The notes below the pieces were generated by a model, which was not told the origin of the DNA, searched no databases, and saw only the letters and a program-made list of their open reading frames with translations. DNA of 47,542 bases from Methanobacterium sp. UBA176. Its GTDB lineage: Archaea; Methanobacteriota; Methanobacteria; Methanobacteriales; Methanobacteriaceae. Shown here piece by piece: positions 34,934 to 43,251 of this stretch. The first letter of the stretch is position 1. Each line of letters opens with the position of its first letter. The stretch is taken from NCBI GenBank assembly GCA_002505765.1, contig DAVZ01000072.1, positions 1-47,542 on the forward strand. Reading direction: 5' to 3'. The translations under genes were made by a program, and so were the position numbers.

Positions 34934-35750
34934 TTTCTGTTTTAATACTATTTAATCCACCACCCATTTTATAGCTCAATATTACTTTAATTTTATCCCC
35001 TATATCTACATTGATTTTTTCAATGGGAATTAAAAGTTCTGGATTGAACATATCTGTTGGCCCGCAAATTAAATCATCAGTTAACAAGGTTAGAGTGGTG
35101 ATTTTGATTCCAGATACAATTCCCTTTTTAGAGATTTTAAAATTCAAAATTGCTTCTACATCCTCTTTAATATTGTTACTAAAGTTAATTTTATTGTAGA
35201 TTATAAAATTACTCATTTCCTCATAACTGGAATAATTCATTCTTTCAAAACCATCGTTGTAATGGATATGATCTGAATTCATGGAAACAGCTTCAGCACA
35301 GTTTATAATCCCTTTTGGTATAACTTCACCATTTTTTTTAAGATACTTTAAAACTGAATTAAGCACCGGAACCTGTTCTTCGTCAATTAAGGCAGTATCT
35401 AACATTTCACAGATAATAATGTCTGCTTTATCCTTAAAAAATACTTCCCTTGCATCTTCATTAATTAAAAGAATATTTTTAAATGGTTTGAGGTTATGTT
35501 CAGCTATTTTTGCAGAATCAGGATTTATTTCAACAGAATAAACAAAATCAGAATAAAATGAAGCCCAGATTGAAAGTATTCCGCATCCAGAACCTATATC
35601 ATAAACAGTTCCTTTAGCTTTATCTTTAATTGCTTCATAAAATGCGGATAATCTTTCTTTATCTGATAAAAGATTAAAATGGTAGGGAGTAGTGCGCATT
35701 CTAAATTTCAGGGAAGATAAATCTCTAAAAAACAGCTTTTTTGCATACAT
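34917..35750 (-). CDS. SAM-dependent methyltransferase (PRMT/PrmA-like)
   Basis: A 277-residue methyltransferase with a Rossmann domain: VYDIGSGCGILSIWAS (SAM site), VYSVEINPDSAKIAEHNL, ADIIICEMLDTALIDEEQVP and VLKYLKKNGEVIPKG, then a C-terminal beta domain like that of protein arginine methyltransferases. EMLDT occupies the place of the PRMT double-E loop. A protein or ribosomal target is likely, but not proven. It overlaps hycI by 17 bp, so translation is coupled. Confidence 0.78.
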   Translation of the reverse strand: MYAKKLFFRDLSSLKFRMRTTPYHFNLLSDKERLSAFYEAIKDKAKGTVYDIGSGCGILSIWASFYSDFVYSVEINPDSAKIAEHNLKPFKNILLINEDAREVFFKDKADIIICEMLDTALIDEEQVPVLNSVLKYLKKNGEVIPKGIINCAEAVSMNSDHIHYNDGFERMNYSSYEEMSNFIIYNKINFSNNIKEDVEAILNFKISKKGIVSGIKITTLTLLTDDLICGPTDMFNPELLIPIEKINVDIGDKIKVILSYKMGGGLNSIKTEIERIP

Positions 35751-35812
35751 TTTCCCTATTATATTGGAATTTTAGTTTCCAGTCAAAGATGTACTGGTTT
35801 AAAAAATAAAAA

Positions 35813-36262
35813 TTAAGGTGATATTGCGCTACCAGCACCGGATTTGTCGAGATCTAAGGATTTTCCAACGGCAGTGCTTGTAAGACGCACGTGTTCTACA
35901 CCTTTGAGTCTCATTATTTTTTCTGAGAGCGTACGGATGTATTTGACATCTCCCTTAACAACTATTACTTCAAGGCAGTGTTTATCTGTCATGTGTACAT
36001 GCATTACTGCATTAATGAAGTCTTTGTAATCATGCTGGATTTCAGTAAGGTCTTCCATAACACCAGTGTAGTGATGGTCGTATATTACAGCGATAATACC
36101 TATTCTTTCTCCTTCCATCTCATTCATCCACTGATACCTTACTATATAATCTTTCAAAGCGTCTCTGATACCTTTTGATCTTGATTGGTATCCTCTGTCT
36201 TTTAAAACCCCATCAAATTCATTTAATAGTTTTTTCGGCAATGACATACTAATTCTCATCAA
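35813..36262 (-). CDS. nikR: Nickel-responsive regulator NikR
   Basis: Ribbon-helix-helix repressor with an ACT-like nickel domain. The DNA-binding part is MRISMSLPKKLLNEFDGVL and YQSRSKGIRDALKDYI. The high-affinity nickel ligands are present: H77, H88 and H90 (MHVHMTD) and C96 (KHCLEVIVVKG), one residue offset from E. coli NikR H76/H87/H89/C95. It probably controls nickel uptake and hydrogenase-related genes and possibly itself. GGAGGG precedes the ATG. A perfect 24-bp palindrome lies 100 bp upstream. Confidence 0.93.
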   Translation of the reverse strand: MMRISMSLPKKLLNEFDGVLKDRGYQSRSKGIRDALKDYIVRYQWMNEMEGERIGIIAVIYDHHYTGVMEDLTEIQHDYKDFINAVMHVHMTDKHCLEVIVVKGDVKYIRTLSEKIMRLKGVEHVRLTSTAVGKSLDLDKSGAGSAISP

Positions 36263-36575
36263 AACTTTCCCTCCAATATTACTTTATTAATTTCATACCC
36301 TTTTCTACTATTTATACTTAATCATTGCAGAGCAATATTGTGCACATACAACAATATTTGTGCATATTATTCTTAAGAATAATATGATATAATACTAATT
36401 GACTGACTAATTACTATTTAAACTTTGCCATATAAAGGCAATATTGCTCTATCTGGACAATATATTAACTACTCACTCAAAAATAGGTACTATAATTAAA
36501 AATAATTTATAGTGCATGTCATATAATTTATAATAAATATAATATTAATAATGGTGTAAATTTTGGAGTGATAAT
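36263..36575. promoter_or_regulatory. Divergent promoter/operator region of nikR and the CBS gene
   Basis: 313 bp holding several dyads and half sites. A nikR TATA (minus-strand AGTATAAATAG) sits about 36310-36320. CAATATTGTGCA at 36333 and CAATATTTGTGCA at 36352 are near-direct repeats just upstream of it, and GCAATATTGC at 36438-36447 is a perfect short palindrome. The motif CAATAT recurs at 36456. This looks like a protein-binding cluster. Confidence 0.5.
36363..36386. promoter_or_regulatory. Perfect 24-bp palindrome, candidate NikR operator
   Basis: CATATTATTCTT followed by its exact reverse complement. A 24-bp perfect inverted repeat is well beyond chance even in AT-rich DNA. Position between nikR and the CBS gene suggests autoregulation by NikR; the half-site spacing differs from the E. 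coli NikR operator, so another regulator is possible. Confidence 0.5.
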
Positions 36576-36977
36576 ATGGAAGTGAGAGAAGCAATGAATA
36601 GAGGTTTAATTTCAATTAATAAAGATACGCAACCTATTGAGGCATTCGAGAAAATGTACAGAAAAGGGGTAAGAAGACTTTTTGTCGTTGATGAAAATGA
36701 TAACCCAGTTGGTGTTATTTCTTACCTTGACCTTGTAGGTATACTGGGATCTCTCAGGCCAAATTCAAAAAAATCAAATTACATTTCTATTGAAGATATA
36801 ATGTCAGAAGACATCATTTCCATATCTGCAGGTGATAGAATCAAAGATGCTGCAAATCTGATGCTAAGGGCAGATGTATCAGGTTTACTCGTTCTTGAAA
36901 ATGAAAAGGCTGTTGGTGTTATTACTAAAACAGATATATGCAGGCTGGTAGCTGCAGAAATATTGGTTCCTCAATAG
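36576..36977 (+). CDS. CBS domain-pair protein
   Basis: A 133-residue protein consisting of a single Bateman module (two CBS domains). The first runs about residues 1-60 (VREAMNRGLISINKDTQP, VRRLFVVDENDNPVGVISYL), the second about 70-130 (IEDIMSEDIISISAGDRI, LLVLENEKAVGVITKTDIC). Such stand-alone modules bind adenine nucleotides or SAM and act as sensors. The partner is unknown. GGAGTGATA just before the ATG is a good ribosome site. The upstream region is shared with nikR. Confidence 0.88.
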   Translation: MEVREAMNRGLISINKDTQPIEAFEKMYRKGVRRLFVVDENDNPVGVISYLDLVGILGSLRPNSKKSNYISIEDIMSEDIISISAGDRIKDAANLMLRADVSGLLVLENEKAVGVITKTDICRLVAAEILVPQ

Positions 36978-37073
36978 CTAAAGGTTATTTTATTTTTTAT
37001 TAAAACAATTTTGACTTCAATATTTATATTGTTTTAAGCACTAAAAAATAGGATTTATTGAGAAAAGTTTAGA

Positions 37074-37147
<74 letters not shown>

Positions 37148-37149
37148 GA

Positions 37150-37223
37150 TGCGGCGTCCGGGATTTGAACCCGGGTCACTGGCGTGGCAGGCCAGAGTCT
37201 TAACCAGACTGGACTAACGCCGC
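37150..37223 (-). tRNA. tRNA-Gly (anticodon GCC)
   Basis: Minus-strand cloverleaf: acceptor GCGGCGT with ACGCCGC and discriminator A, T-arm CCGGGTTCAAATCCCGG, anticodon stem CTGGC/GCCAG with loop CTGCCAC, giving GCC. It is the promoter-proximal member of a two-gene transcript with tRNA-Gly(UCC). No CCA or intron. Confidence 0.93.
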
Positions 37224-37857
37224 ATACCATGATTTTAAGTTTATTGCTTATAAATCTTTAGGTGGATGATGTTTAAAACATTTGATGTTGAACAATATGC
37301 TGAAATTTTTCTTATTCACTAATAATTAAAAATATTGTTATATACATTTTTTTCTTCTAAGTAATCAAATGAAACAGCTATCATAAACATACTAACGGGA
37401 CAAGAGGACGTAAATTGAAGCATTCATATTTCCTGTATCTCAATATTGAAATCCGTTTATTATTATCCATTATTGTATCTTCTTTTTTAAAATTTTCAAC
37501 ATTTTTCCAGCCTACCATTTTTAAATAGGTTCTTTACTATTCTGTGGGTCCATTGCCCTTTAAATCATTGATCCTTATTTTCAGAAATCTATTTGTTTAG
37601 ATATTTTTTTATCATCCATAAAATCGTATTAAATATAAGGTCTGATAAACCATAAGAAAAAAAAATTTTAGGATTATAATGGCTTCATTTTAAAGAATAT
37701 CTTGCCAATATAAAAATAAAGCTTTTTTATATTTTTAAATTCAATTTACAAAATTTTCATTACTTTAATTTAAGGTCTTCATTTTTTAAGTTTGTAAAAA
37801 ATTTAAGTGTGTAGAAAATTAACATTATAATTTATTTAAAGCAAAATAGACAATAAT
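37224..37857. other. Long AT-rich gap
   Basis: 634 bp between the tRNA pair and the DASS transporter. Apart from the tRNA promoter and the AT-rich transporter promoter I see no open frame with a ribosome site. Some minus-strand triplets around 37480-37560 read like protein but are broken by several stops. Confidence 0.35.
37246..37256 (-). promoter_or_regulatory. TATA box of the tRNA-Gly pair
   Basis: On the minus strand GATTTATAAGC, with upstream purine-rich BRE-like sequence (CTAAAG), lies about 23-33 bp before the tRNA-Gly(GCC) 5' end, the spacing expected for archaeal start-site selection. Confidence 0.5.
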
Positions 37858-37880
37858 TTGCAAAACATTTATATGTCTAT

Positions 37881-37900
37881 AAAGGCAACATACTTCCGGT
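37881..37900 (+). promoter_or_regulatory. Shared 20-bp element, copy 1 (DASS gene)
   Basis: AAAGGCAACATACTTCCGGT, 19/20 identical to 39723-39742 upstream of the antiporter gene. It lies about 10 bp beyond a TATA-like TTTATATG (37868-37875) and 24 bp before the chosen start, so it overlaps or follows the transcription start. It is not itself a palindrome. Confidence 0.6.
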
Positions 37901-37923
37901 TCATTTATTTGCAACCAGTAAAA

Positions 37924-39327
37924 ATGATAATAATTGGAGGCCTTAACACGAACTTAAATTTAAAGAAAATAGGAATGCCACTGGCAATAATAGCTTTTAT
38001 AATCGTAATGCTAATTCCTATGAAGGGTTTATCCCCAGCAGGACATGCGGCAATTGCACTGTTAATATTTGCGGTGATAATGTGGGCGACAGAGACTGTG
38101 CATTTAGCTGTTACTTCATTGATTATATTATTTATTCAGCCTATTATTGGTGTTGAAAGCTTTGAAAATGCTGTAATTGGTTTTGCAAACCCCATCATAT
38201 TCCTTATGATAGGTGGTTTTATCATTGCTGAGGCAATTCGTAAAAGTGGTCTGGCACAACGCATGACCTATGCAATGCTTAATAAGGTTGGGATTACACC
38301 TGGTAGAAGCCTTTTTGTTGCAATATTTTCAACTGGGCTTCTTTCAGCGTGGATTGAAAACGTTGTAGCATTTGCTATGCTTCTACCCATCATTAAAGAG
38401 ATAATACCGCTAATGGGGGCTAATAGCCCTGAAAAAGGTAACAGTAATTTCGCAAAAGCCATGGTTCTTGGTGCATCCTACGGTTCACTTGCTGGTGGAT
38501 TTGGAACGCAGATAGGAACTGCCCCCAACCTTATGGCAGCAGCATACACTGGAATTCCATTTGCACAATGGATGGCATTCGGATTTCCACTTGCAATTGC
38601 AATGATGCTTATAATATGGTTATTTTTGGGGCGGTTATATAAACCAGAAGTAGAAGGAATAACAGGTGGAAAAGATACTATTATTTCTAAAATGGAAGCA
38701 TTGGGTTCCATCTCAAGGAATGAAAAAATAGCATTAAGTATATTGTTATTTACAATATTCCTCTGGATTACTGCAAGTTATACTGGTATAAACAGTTATT
38801 CAGTTGCTTTAATTGGTGCAGTACTCTTCTTAATATTGGGTATTGTTGACTGGAGGGATGCACAAACCAATGTTGATTGGGGTTTAATTATCTTCTTTGG
38901 GGGAGCACTCTCACTTGGAGCAGCATTACTAGACACTGGTGCTGCGGCATGGTTAATAAACAATTTAGTCGCTATGCTGGGAAGTGATCCTTCGATACTA
39001 CTCATAACAATTGTCTTAATGATAATTGCAGTCAGTATAACGCAAGTAATGTCCAATATTGCACTTGCAGCAATATTGGTACCACTATCAGTTACTCTTG
39101 CCCAGGCTCAAGGACAACCAGTGGGGATATATGCTGTACCAGTAGCAATAGCCTGTTCATTATCATTCATGCTACCAATGGCTGATCCAACAGTCGCCAT
39201 GGCATATGGAACAGGATATGTGAAAATAAAGGAAATACTAAAAGCAGGAGTGCCATTAATTGTAATAGGAATTATTTTAGCCATAATAATTCTATTTAAT
39301 CCTATTATAAGGCCTTTCTTAGGATAA
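37924..39327 (+). CDS. DASS (SLC13) family sodium/anion symporter
   Basis: Integral membrane transporter of the divalent anion:sodium symporter family (substrates dicarboxylates, sulfate or phosphate). Around 11-12 helices can be seen. Motifs are ATETVHLAVTSLIILF, GGFIIAEAIRKSGLAQR, SAWIENVVAFAMLLPI (SNT-like anion site), GSLAGGFGTQIGTAPNLM and the second repeat VMSNIALAAILVPLSV with MLPMADPTVAMAYG. The frame is open back to a TTG at 37858, and alternatives are ATG 37924 and ATG 37975. I choose 37924 because the shared element lies upstream. Substrate unknown. Confidence 0.83.
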   Translation: MIIIGGLNTNLNLKKIGMPLAIIAFIIVMLIPMKGLSPAGHAAIALLIFAVIMWATETVHLAVTSLIILFIQPIIGVESFENAVIGFANPIIFLMIGGFIIAEAIRKSGLAQRMTYAMLNKVGITPGRSLFVAIFSTGLLSAWIENVVAFAMLLPIIKEIIPLMGANSPEKGNSNFAKAMVLGASYGSLAGGFGTQIGTAPNLMAAAYTGIPFAQWMAFGFPLAIAMMLIIWLFLGRLYKPEVEGITGGKDTIISKMEALGSISRNEKIALSILLFTIFLWITASYTGINSYSVALIGAVLFLILGIVDWRDAQTNVDWGLIIFFGGALSLGAALLDTGAAAWLINNLVAMLGSDPSILLITIVLMIIAVSITQVMSNIALAAILVPLSVTLAQAQGQPVGIYAVPVAIACSLSFMLPMADPTVAMAYGTGYVKIKEILKAGVPLIVIGIILAIIILFNPIIRPFLG

Positions 39328-39339
39328 ATTGTTTAAAAA

Positions 39340-39386
39340 GGTAGACATATTATTTCTACCCATTTTTCTACAAAGGGGTTGTAGAA
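39340..39386 (+). terminator. Two tandem hairpins after the DASS gene
   Basis: GGTAG...CTACC (39345 region, 39340-39361) and TTCTACAA-AGGGG-TTGTAGAA (39366-39386, perfect 8-bp stem) follow the stop within 60 bp, with T-rich sequence between. They probably form the 3' end of the DASS transcript. Repeat copy D follows directly. Confidence 0.45.
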
Positions 39387-39396
39387 TTAGTGGGTG

Positions 39397-39511
39397 TTGG
39401 AAAAATCTTTCGATTTTTTTTTCCACATTGAAAATCTCAAAAAAAAATTCTCCTAATTTTTTTTTGGAGCACGAAAAAACTTAGTTTTTCCTAAGCTCTG
39501 ATTCAAATGTC
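39397..39511 (+). repeat. Intergenic hairpin repeat, copy D (divergent)
   Basis: Series of AT hairpins: TGGAAAAATC with GATTTTTTTTCCA (39397-39426), an AAAAAATTCTCCTAATTTTT element, and GAAAAAACTTAGTTTTTC (39473-39490), followed by AGCTCTGATTCAAATG, which resembles the tail of copies A and B. It is the most diverged member, so the assignment is less sure than for A-C. Confidence 0.45.
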
Positions 39512-39722
39512 CAGGTTCATGGACCAAAAAAAAAAAATTTTTGTTAGCCCCTGATTTCATTTCTTTTTCATACAGGATTTTATTAAAAGAAAAAAAATCA
39601 GACAATAATATTTTCCAACCCCCCAACAAACTTTACAGTCCCTATTAAAATCAAGTTTTAATTGGATAATATTTATAATATCATATCAAATATTCATTTA
39701 TCCGATATTTTTATAAGGGGAA

Positions 39723-39742
39723 AAAGGCAACATTCTTCCGGT
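39723..39742 (+). promoter_or_regulatory. Shared 20-bp element, copy 2 (antiporter gene)
   Basis: AAAGGCAACATTCTTCCGGT, one base different from 37881-37900. It starts about 15 bp after a TATA-like TTTTTATAAG (39707-39716) and ends 6 nt before the antiporter ATG. Its last bases merge with GGTGA, the likely ribosome binding site. Confidence 0.6.
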
Positions 39743-39748
39743 GAGTTT

Positions 39749-40783
39749 ATGGAAATATTTTTATTTGCATTAATGGGAATTTTAATTGTTTCTTTAATTA
39801 TAGTAATAAAATCAGCAAATATATTTGTGGACAATCTGGTTGAAATAGGTGCTCTCGTTGGAATATCACAGATAATACTTGGTGTTACGGCATCTGCTAT
39901 TGGAACATCACTTCCAGAGTTCGGTTCAGCAATGATAGCCACCCTAAGTGGTAGTCCAGATATAGGTGTTGGAACTGTAATTGGATCAAATATATGGAAT
40001 ATTGCAGGAATATTGGGTATTTCAGCAACATTAGCAGGAGTTATTAATGCCAGCCCTAAAGGATTAAATCGTGATGGGGCAGTAACACTTGCTACTGCAT
40101 TTATACTCATATTTTTCATGTTTTTCGGAGATATTGGAAAAATAGTAGCAGTTTTTTTCATAGTAGTCTATGTATTTTATCTTAGAGCATTAATTAAATC
40201 TCAAAAAGAAGAAAACAAAATAAATAATTCAAATCAAACTAAAAGTGATAAAATTCAAGTGAAAAATGAACGTGAACATGGAAAAGAAATTAAAAGTAAT
40301 GAAGTTTCATATGTAAATAAACTTAAATCAATTAGCCCTAAAACATATGCATGGACTATATTAGGGTTTTTAGGATTAATAATTGGGTGCAGATTATTAG
40401 TTTATAGTGGGGTAGAACTTGGAAAAAGTTTAGGCATTCCAGAGATGATAATGGGACTCTTTACACTTGCAATTGGAACCAGCATCCCTGAACTTGTTGT
40501 TACCATCTCTTCAGCAATGAAGGGCTTGCATGATTTATCAATAGGAACTGTATTGGGAAGTAATACATTTAATATCATGATAGGTATTGGACTACCGGCT
40601 CTCATTATGAATATCCCTGTTGAACGTCTCTCACTTACTTTCGATGCTCCAGTAATGATTCTGGTGACAATATTAGTTCTATTACTGTTAAGAAGAGGAA
40701 TGAAACTAACCAGGATTGATGGAATCATTTTAATGGCGACTTATATTACTTATGCAGTTATAAGAATAGGATTTTTAGGGTGA
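39749..40783 (+). CDS. Calcium/cation antiporter (CaCA family)
   Basis: Integral membrane Na+/Ca2+-type exchanger of 344 residues. It has two inverted alpha repeats, GTSLPEFGSAMIATLSG with GTVIGSNIWNI, and GTSIPELVVTISSAMKG with GTVLGSNTFNI, separated by a hydrophilic basic loop of about 50 residues (with QKEENKINNS). The frame is open back to an ATG at 39662. I choose 39749 because GGTGA lies 4 nt before it and the first helix begins there. The universal stress gene follows after 4 bp, so the two form an operon. Confidence 0.85.
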   Translation: MEIFLFALMGILIVSLIIVIKSANIFVDNLVEIGALVGISQIILGVTASAIGTSLPEFGSAMIATLSGSPDIGVGTVIGSNIWNIAGILGISATLAGVINASPKGLNRDGAVTLATAFILIFFMFFGDIGKIVAVFFIVVYVFYLRALIKSQKEENKINNSNQTKSDKIQVKNEREHGKEIKSNEVSYVNKLKSISPKTYAWTILGFLGLIIGCRLLVYSGVELGKSLGIPEMIMGLFTLAIGTSIPELVVTISSAMKGLHDLSIGTVLGSNTFNIMIGIGLPALIMNIPVERLSLTFDAPVMILVTILVLLLLRRGMKLTRIDGIILMATYITYAVIRIGFLG

Positions 40784-40787
40784 TTAA

Positions 40788-41240
40788 ATGTATAAAAAAA
40801 TATTGGTAACAAGTACGGGAGAATACATGGATGAAATAATGGAACATACTCTGGATTTAATAAATAAAAGAGGGATAGAAGTTATCGGTCTTTATGTGGT
40901 GGATAACTCTGCACCATTTTTAACTCCAAAAAAAGTTAAGCAAATGATGGTTGATGAGCTTAAAAAACGAGGAAAAACAATTTTAGATAGCATGGAAAAA
41001 GAATTTAGTGAACCTGCTCAATGCAAGATTAAATTTAGACCAATGCTTGTTGAAGGAGACCCGGCTGAGCAGATTGTTAAAATTGCTGAAGATGAGGATG
41101 TTGATGTTATTGTTATGGGAACTGGGAAAAGCAAAATAGATAAGCATTTACTTGGAAGCGTTTCAGAAAAAGTGGTACACTCAGCACCATGCACAATTTT
41201 GCTTATAAGGTCGAAACATAAGCATTTGGAGGAAATTTAA
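40788..41240 (+). CDS. Universal stress protein (UspA family)
   Basis: A soluble UspA-fold protein of 150 residues, which probably binds ATP and regulates the neighbouring transporter. It starts KILVTSTGEYMDEIMEHTLD and ends with the nucleotide loop GTGKSKIDKHLLGSVSEKVV. The usual GxxGx(9)G(S/T) motif is one residue shorter at its start (GTG rather than GxxG), which may weaken ATP binding. GGTGAT precedes the ATG, and the gene is 4 bp after the antiporter stop. Confidence 0.85.
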   Translation: MYKKILVTSTGEYMDEIMEHTLDLINKRGIEVIGLYVVDNSAPFLTPKKVKQMMVDELKKRGKTILDSMEKEFSEPAQCKIKFRPMLVEGDPAEQIVKIAEDEDVDVIVMGTGKSKIDKHLLGSVSEKVVHSAPCTILLIRSKHKHLEEI

Positions 41241-41253
41241 TAGATCAATGTCT

Positions 41254-42789
41254 TTAACTGATTCTTTTTTCTATTGATTCTTCAATTATGCTTAGATCCA
41301 CATTTTCTTCTACAATTTCTGCCAGCCTATCAATTGAAAACTTCTTCAGGCTTTCAAAGTTGTCTTCACTAAAACCAAGAGCATCCAGTCCGTTTTGAAC
41401 CCTTAAATAATCTGTGAATGTTCTTCTAAACTTATAATTGTGGAATATTCCATGTAGATAGGTTCCCATCACATAACCTTCAACTGCTCCGTCATATGGT
41501 GATGATGGATGATTTCCAACTCCCTGAATAATTTTAAACATAGGCTTAGATTTTCCCAGGACCGTAAGGCCTTCATGAAGTTCGTATCCTTTAACAGAGC
41601 TTCCCTTTATACTTTTAAACATTCCATTTCCAAGGATATGGGCTTTACTTTGGGTTACAATTTTATCGATCCTTTCAAATTTAGTTTTTGCATCTAAAAG
41701 ACCTATTCCTTCAACACTGCCATATTTAGATTCTTTAAATGTTTCATCTATTATTTTGGTTCCAAGAATCTGATATCCACCACATATTCCAAACACCGGG
41801 ATTTCAGAAGCTAAATTAACTATTTCATCAGTAAAACCTGCTTCATTCAAAGCTATCATATCGTTAATTGTGTTCCTGGTTCCTGGAATAACTAAAGCAT
41901 CCACTTTGCCTATTTCATCCCCCATTTCAATCATTTTGATACCAATGTCCTGTTCATATTCCAGAGGATCGATATCTGTGAAATTGGATATTTTGAGAAG
42001 TCGCATTACTCCAATATTTATTTTTTCATTTTTACTATACTTCCTCTCTGAAAGGGATGCTGAATCCTCTTCAGGAAGTTTAAGGCTTCTATCATAGGGT
42101 ATAACGCCCAGAACAGGCACGCCAACTATTTCTTCTATCTGACGGATTCCTGGAATTAATATATCCAGATTACCCCTGAATTTATTGATTATAATTCCCT
42201 TAATTCTTTTCCTGTATTTTTCCTCAAGAAGGGAAAAGGTTCCTGCAATTGAGGCAAAAACTCCCCCTCTGTCAATATCAGCCACTAAAATAACATCAGC
42301 ATCTGCAATCTCAGCTATTTTCATATTTGCAAGATCTTTATCCTGCATGTTTATTTCTGCAGGTGATCCTGCACCTTCTATCACTATTATATCATATTCT
42401 TTCTTTAGAGTTTCAAGAGATTCATTTATGGCTTGTAATGCTTTTTTTCTGAATGAATTTTGATAATCGTAAAAATTCATATCGTTTACAGGTTTTCCAT
42501 GAACAATAACCTGGGATATGAAATCCTCTTTTGGTTTAAGGAGAATTGGATTCATGTTGTAGGATGGTTCAACTCCTGCAGCCTCTGCCTGAAGCACCTG
42601 GGCAATTGCAATTTCTGCATTTTCTTTTGTAGTGTATGAATTTAGGGACATATTCTGAGATTTAAAAGGTGCTACTTTGTAACCTCTTTTTGAGAATATT
42701 CTGCAAAGTGCTGCAACAACAACGCTCTTACCTGCATTTGATGATGTTCCCTGAACCATGATTAATTTAGTTTTGTTTTTGGAATCCAA
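41254..42789 (-). CDS. cobQ: Cobyric acid synthase
   Basis: ATP- and glutamine-dependent amidation of adenosylcobyrinic acid a,c-diamide at four side chains in cobamide synthesis (CbiP). The 511-residue protein has the N-terminal P-loop domain MVQGTSSNAGKSVVVAAL, FKSQNMSLNSYTT, EGAGSPAEINM and ILVADIDRGGVFAS, then the triad-type amidotransferase domain with FGICGGYQILG (the nucleophilic cysteine) and GTYLHGIFHN. Methanogens need cobamides for methyl transfer. It is a single minus-strand gene converging on the stress gene. Confidence 0.93.
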   Translation of the reverse strand: MDSKNKTKLIMVQGTSSNAGKSVVVAALCRIFSKRGYKVAPFKSQNMSLNSYTTKENAEIAIAQVLQAEAAGVEPSYNMNPILLKPKEDFISQVIVHGKPVNDMNFYDYQNSFRKKALQAINESLETLKKEYDIIVIEGAGSPAEINMQDKDLANMKIAEIADADVILVADIDRGGVFASIAGTFSLLEEKYRKRIKGIIINKFRGNLDILIPGIRQIEEIVGVPVLGVIPYDRSLKLPEEDSASLSERKYSKNEKINIGVMRLLKISNFTDIDPLEYEQDIGIKMIEMGDEIGKVDALVIPGTRNTINDMIALNEAGFTDEIVNLASEIPVFGICGGYQILGTKIIDETFKESKYGSVEGIGLLDAKTKFERIDKIVTQSKAHILGNGMFKSIKGSSVKGYELHEGLTVLGKSKPMFKIIQGVGNHPSSPYDGAVEGYVMGTYLHGIFHNYKFRRTFTDYLRVQNGLDALGFSEDNFESLKKFSIDRLAEIVEENVDLSIIEESIEKRIS

Positions 42790-42993
42790 TTTCTGCCTCC
42801 AGCATAGTAATACAATAATTGTAACAATAGAATTTTATTAAATTTACTTTAGTAATGATTCTACTTTTTATAAATAAATTTATATGGGAAATGTTAAATT
42901 GAGTAATTTCTTATGCTATTATTTACATATTATATTATCTGGATAATTGAATATTCAATAATTTCGAATACAATTTGTTCTAAGGTGATTGAT

Positions 42994-43251
42994 ATGATGA
43001 GTAAGAAGATAGAAGTTCCTAAATCTTTATCAAGAACAGAAAGCCAATTTTTTAGAGAATTAAAGAATTTTAAAGGCGAAGATGTTACTATAGTTCTTTT
43101 AAATGGTCATATTATGCGTGTAAAAGTCATTGCCATCGAATTTAGCAATATGCATTTTATTGTAGAGCATATGGATGGGGTTAAGGAAATAATCAGAGGA
43201 GAGGCAATACAGAGCGTAAGACTGGGAACGAAAATTGAAAAAGAGCATTAA
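42994..43251 (+). CDS. LSm/Sm-like small protein
   Basis: An 85-residue protein that matches an LSm fold. After an N-terminal helix (TESQFFRELKNF) comes the Sm1 pattern GEDVTIVLLNGHIMRVKVIA, EFSNMHFIVEH, and the Sm2 pattern EIIRGEAIQSVRLG. It is divergent from the usual archaeal SmAP. A role in RNA binding is likely by fold. The frame is open to an ATG at 42913, but GGTGATT lies 5 nt before ATG 42994. A second ATG follows directly. It stands alone upstream of lonB. Confidence 0.65.
   Translation: MMSKKIEVPKSLSRTESQFFRELKNFKGEDVTIVLLNGHIMRVKVIAIEFSNMHFIVEHMDGVKEIIRGEAIQSVRLGTKIEKEH

Noticed and set aside
37858..37923. Riboswitch (fluoride or sodium type) before the DASS gene
   Set aside because: No matching consensus or stable fold recognised; the shared 20-bp element is more simply an operator or promoter-proximal site.
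39694..40161. 155-codon minus-strand frame opposite the antiporter gene
   Set aside because: Antisense to clear alpha-repeat motifs; no start signal. A by-product of codon use in the real gene.
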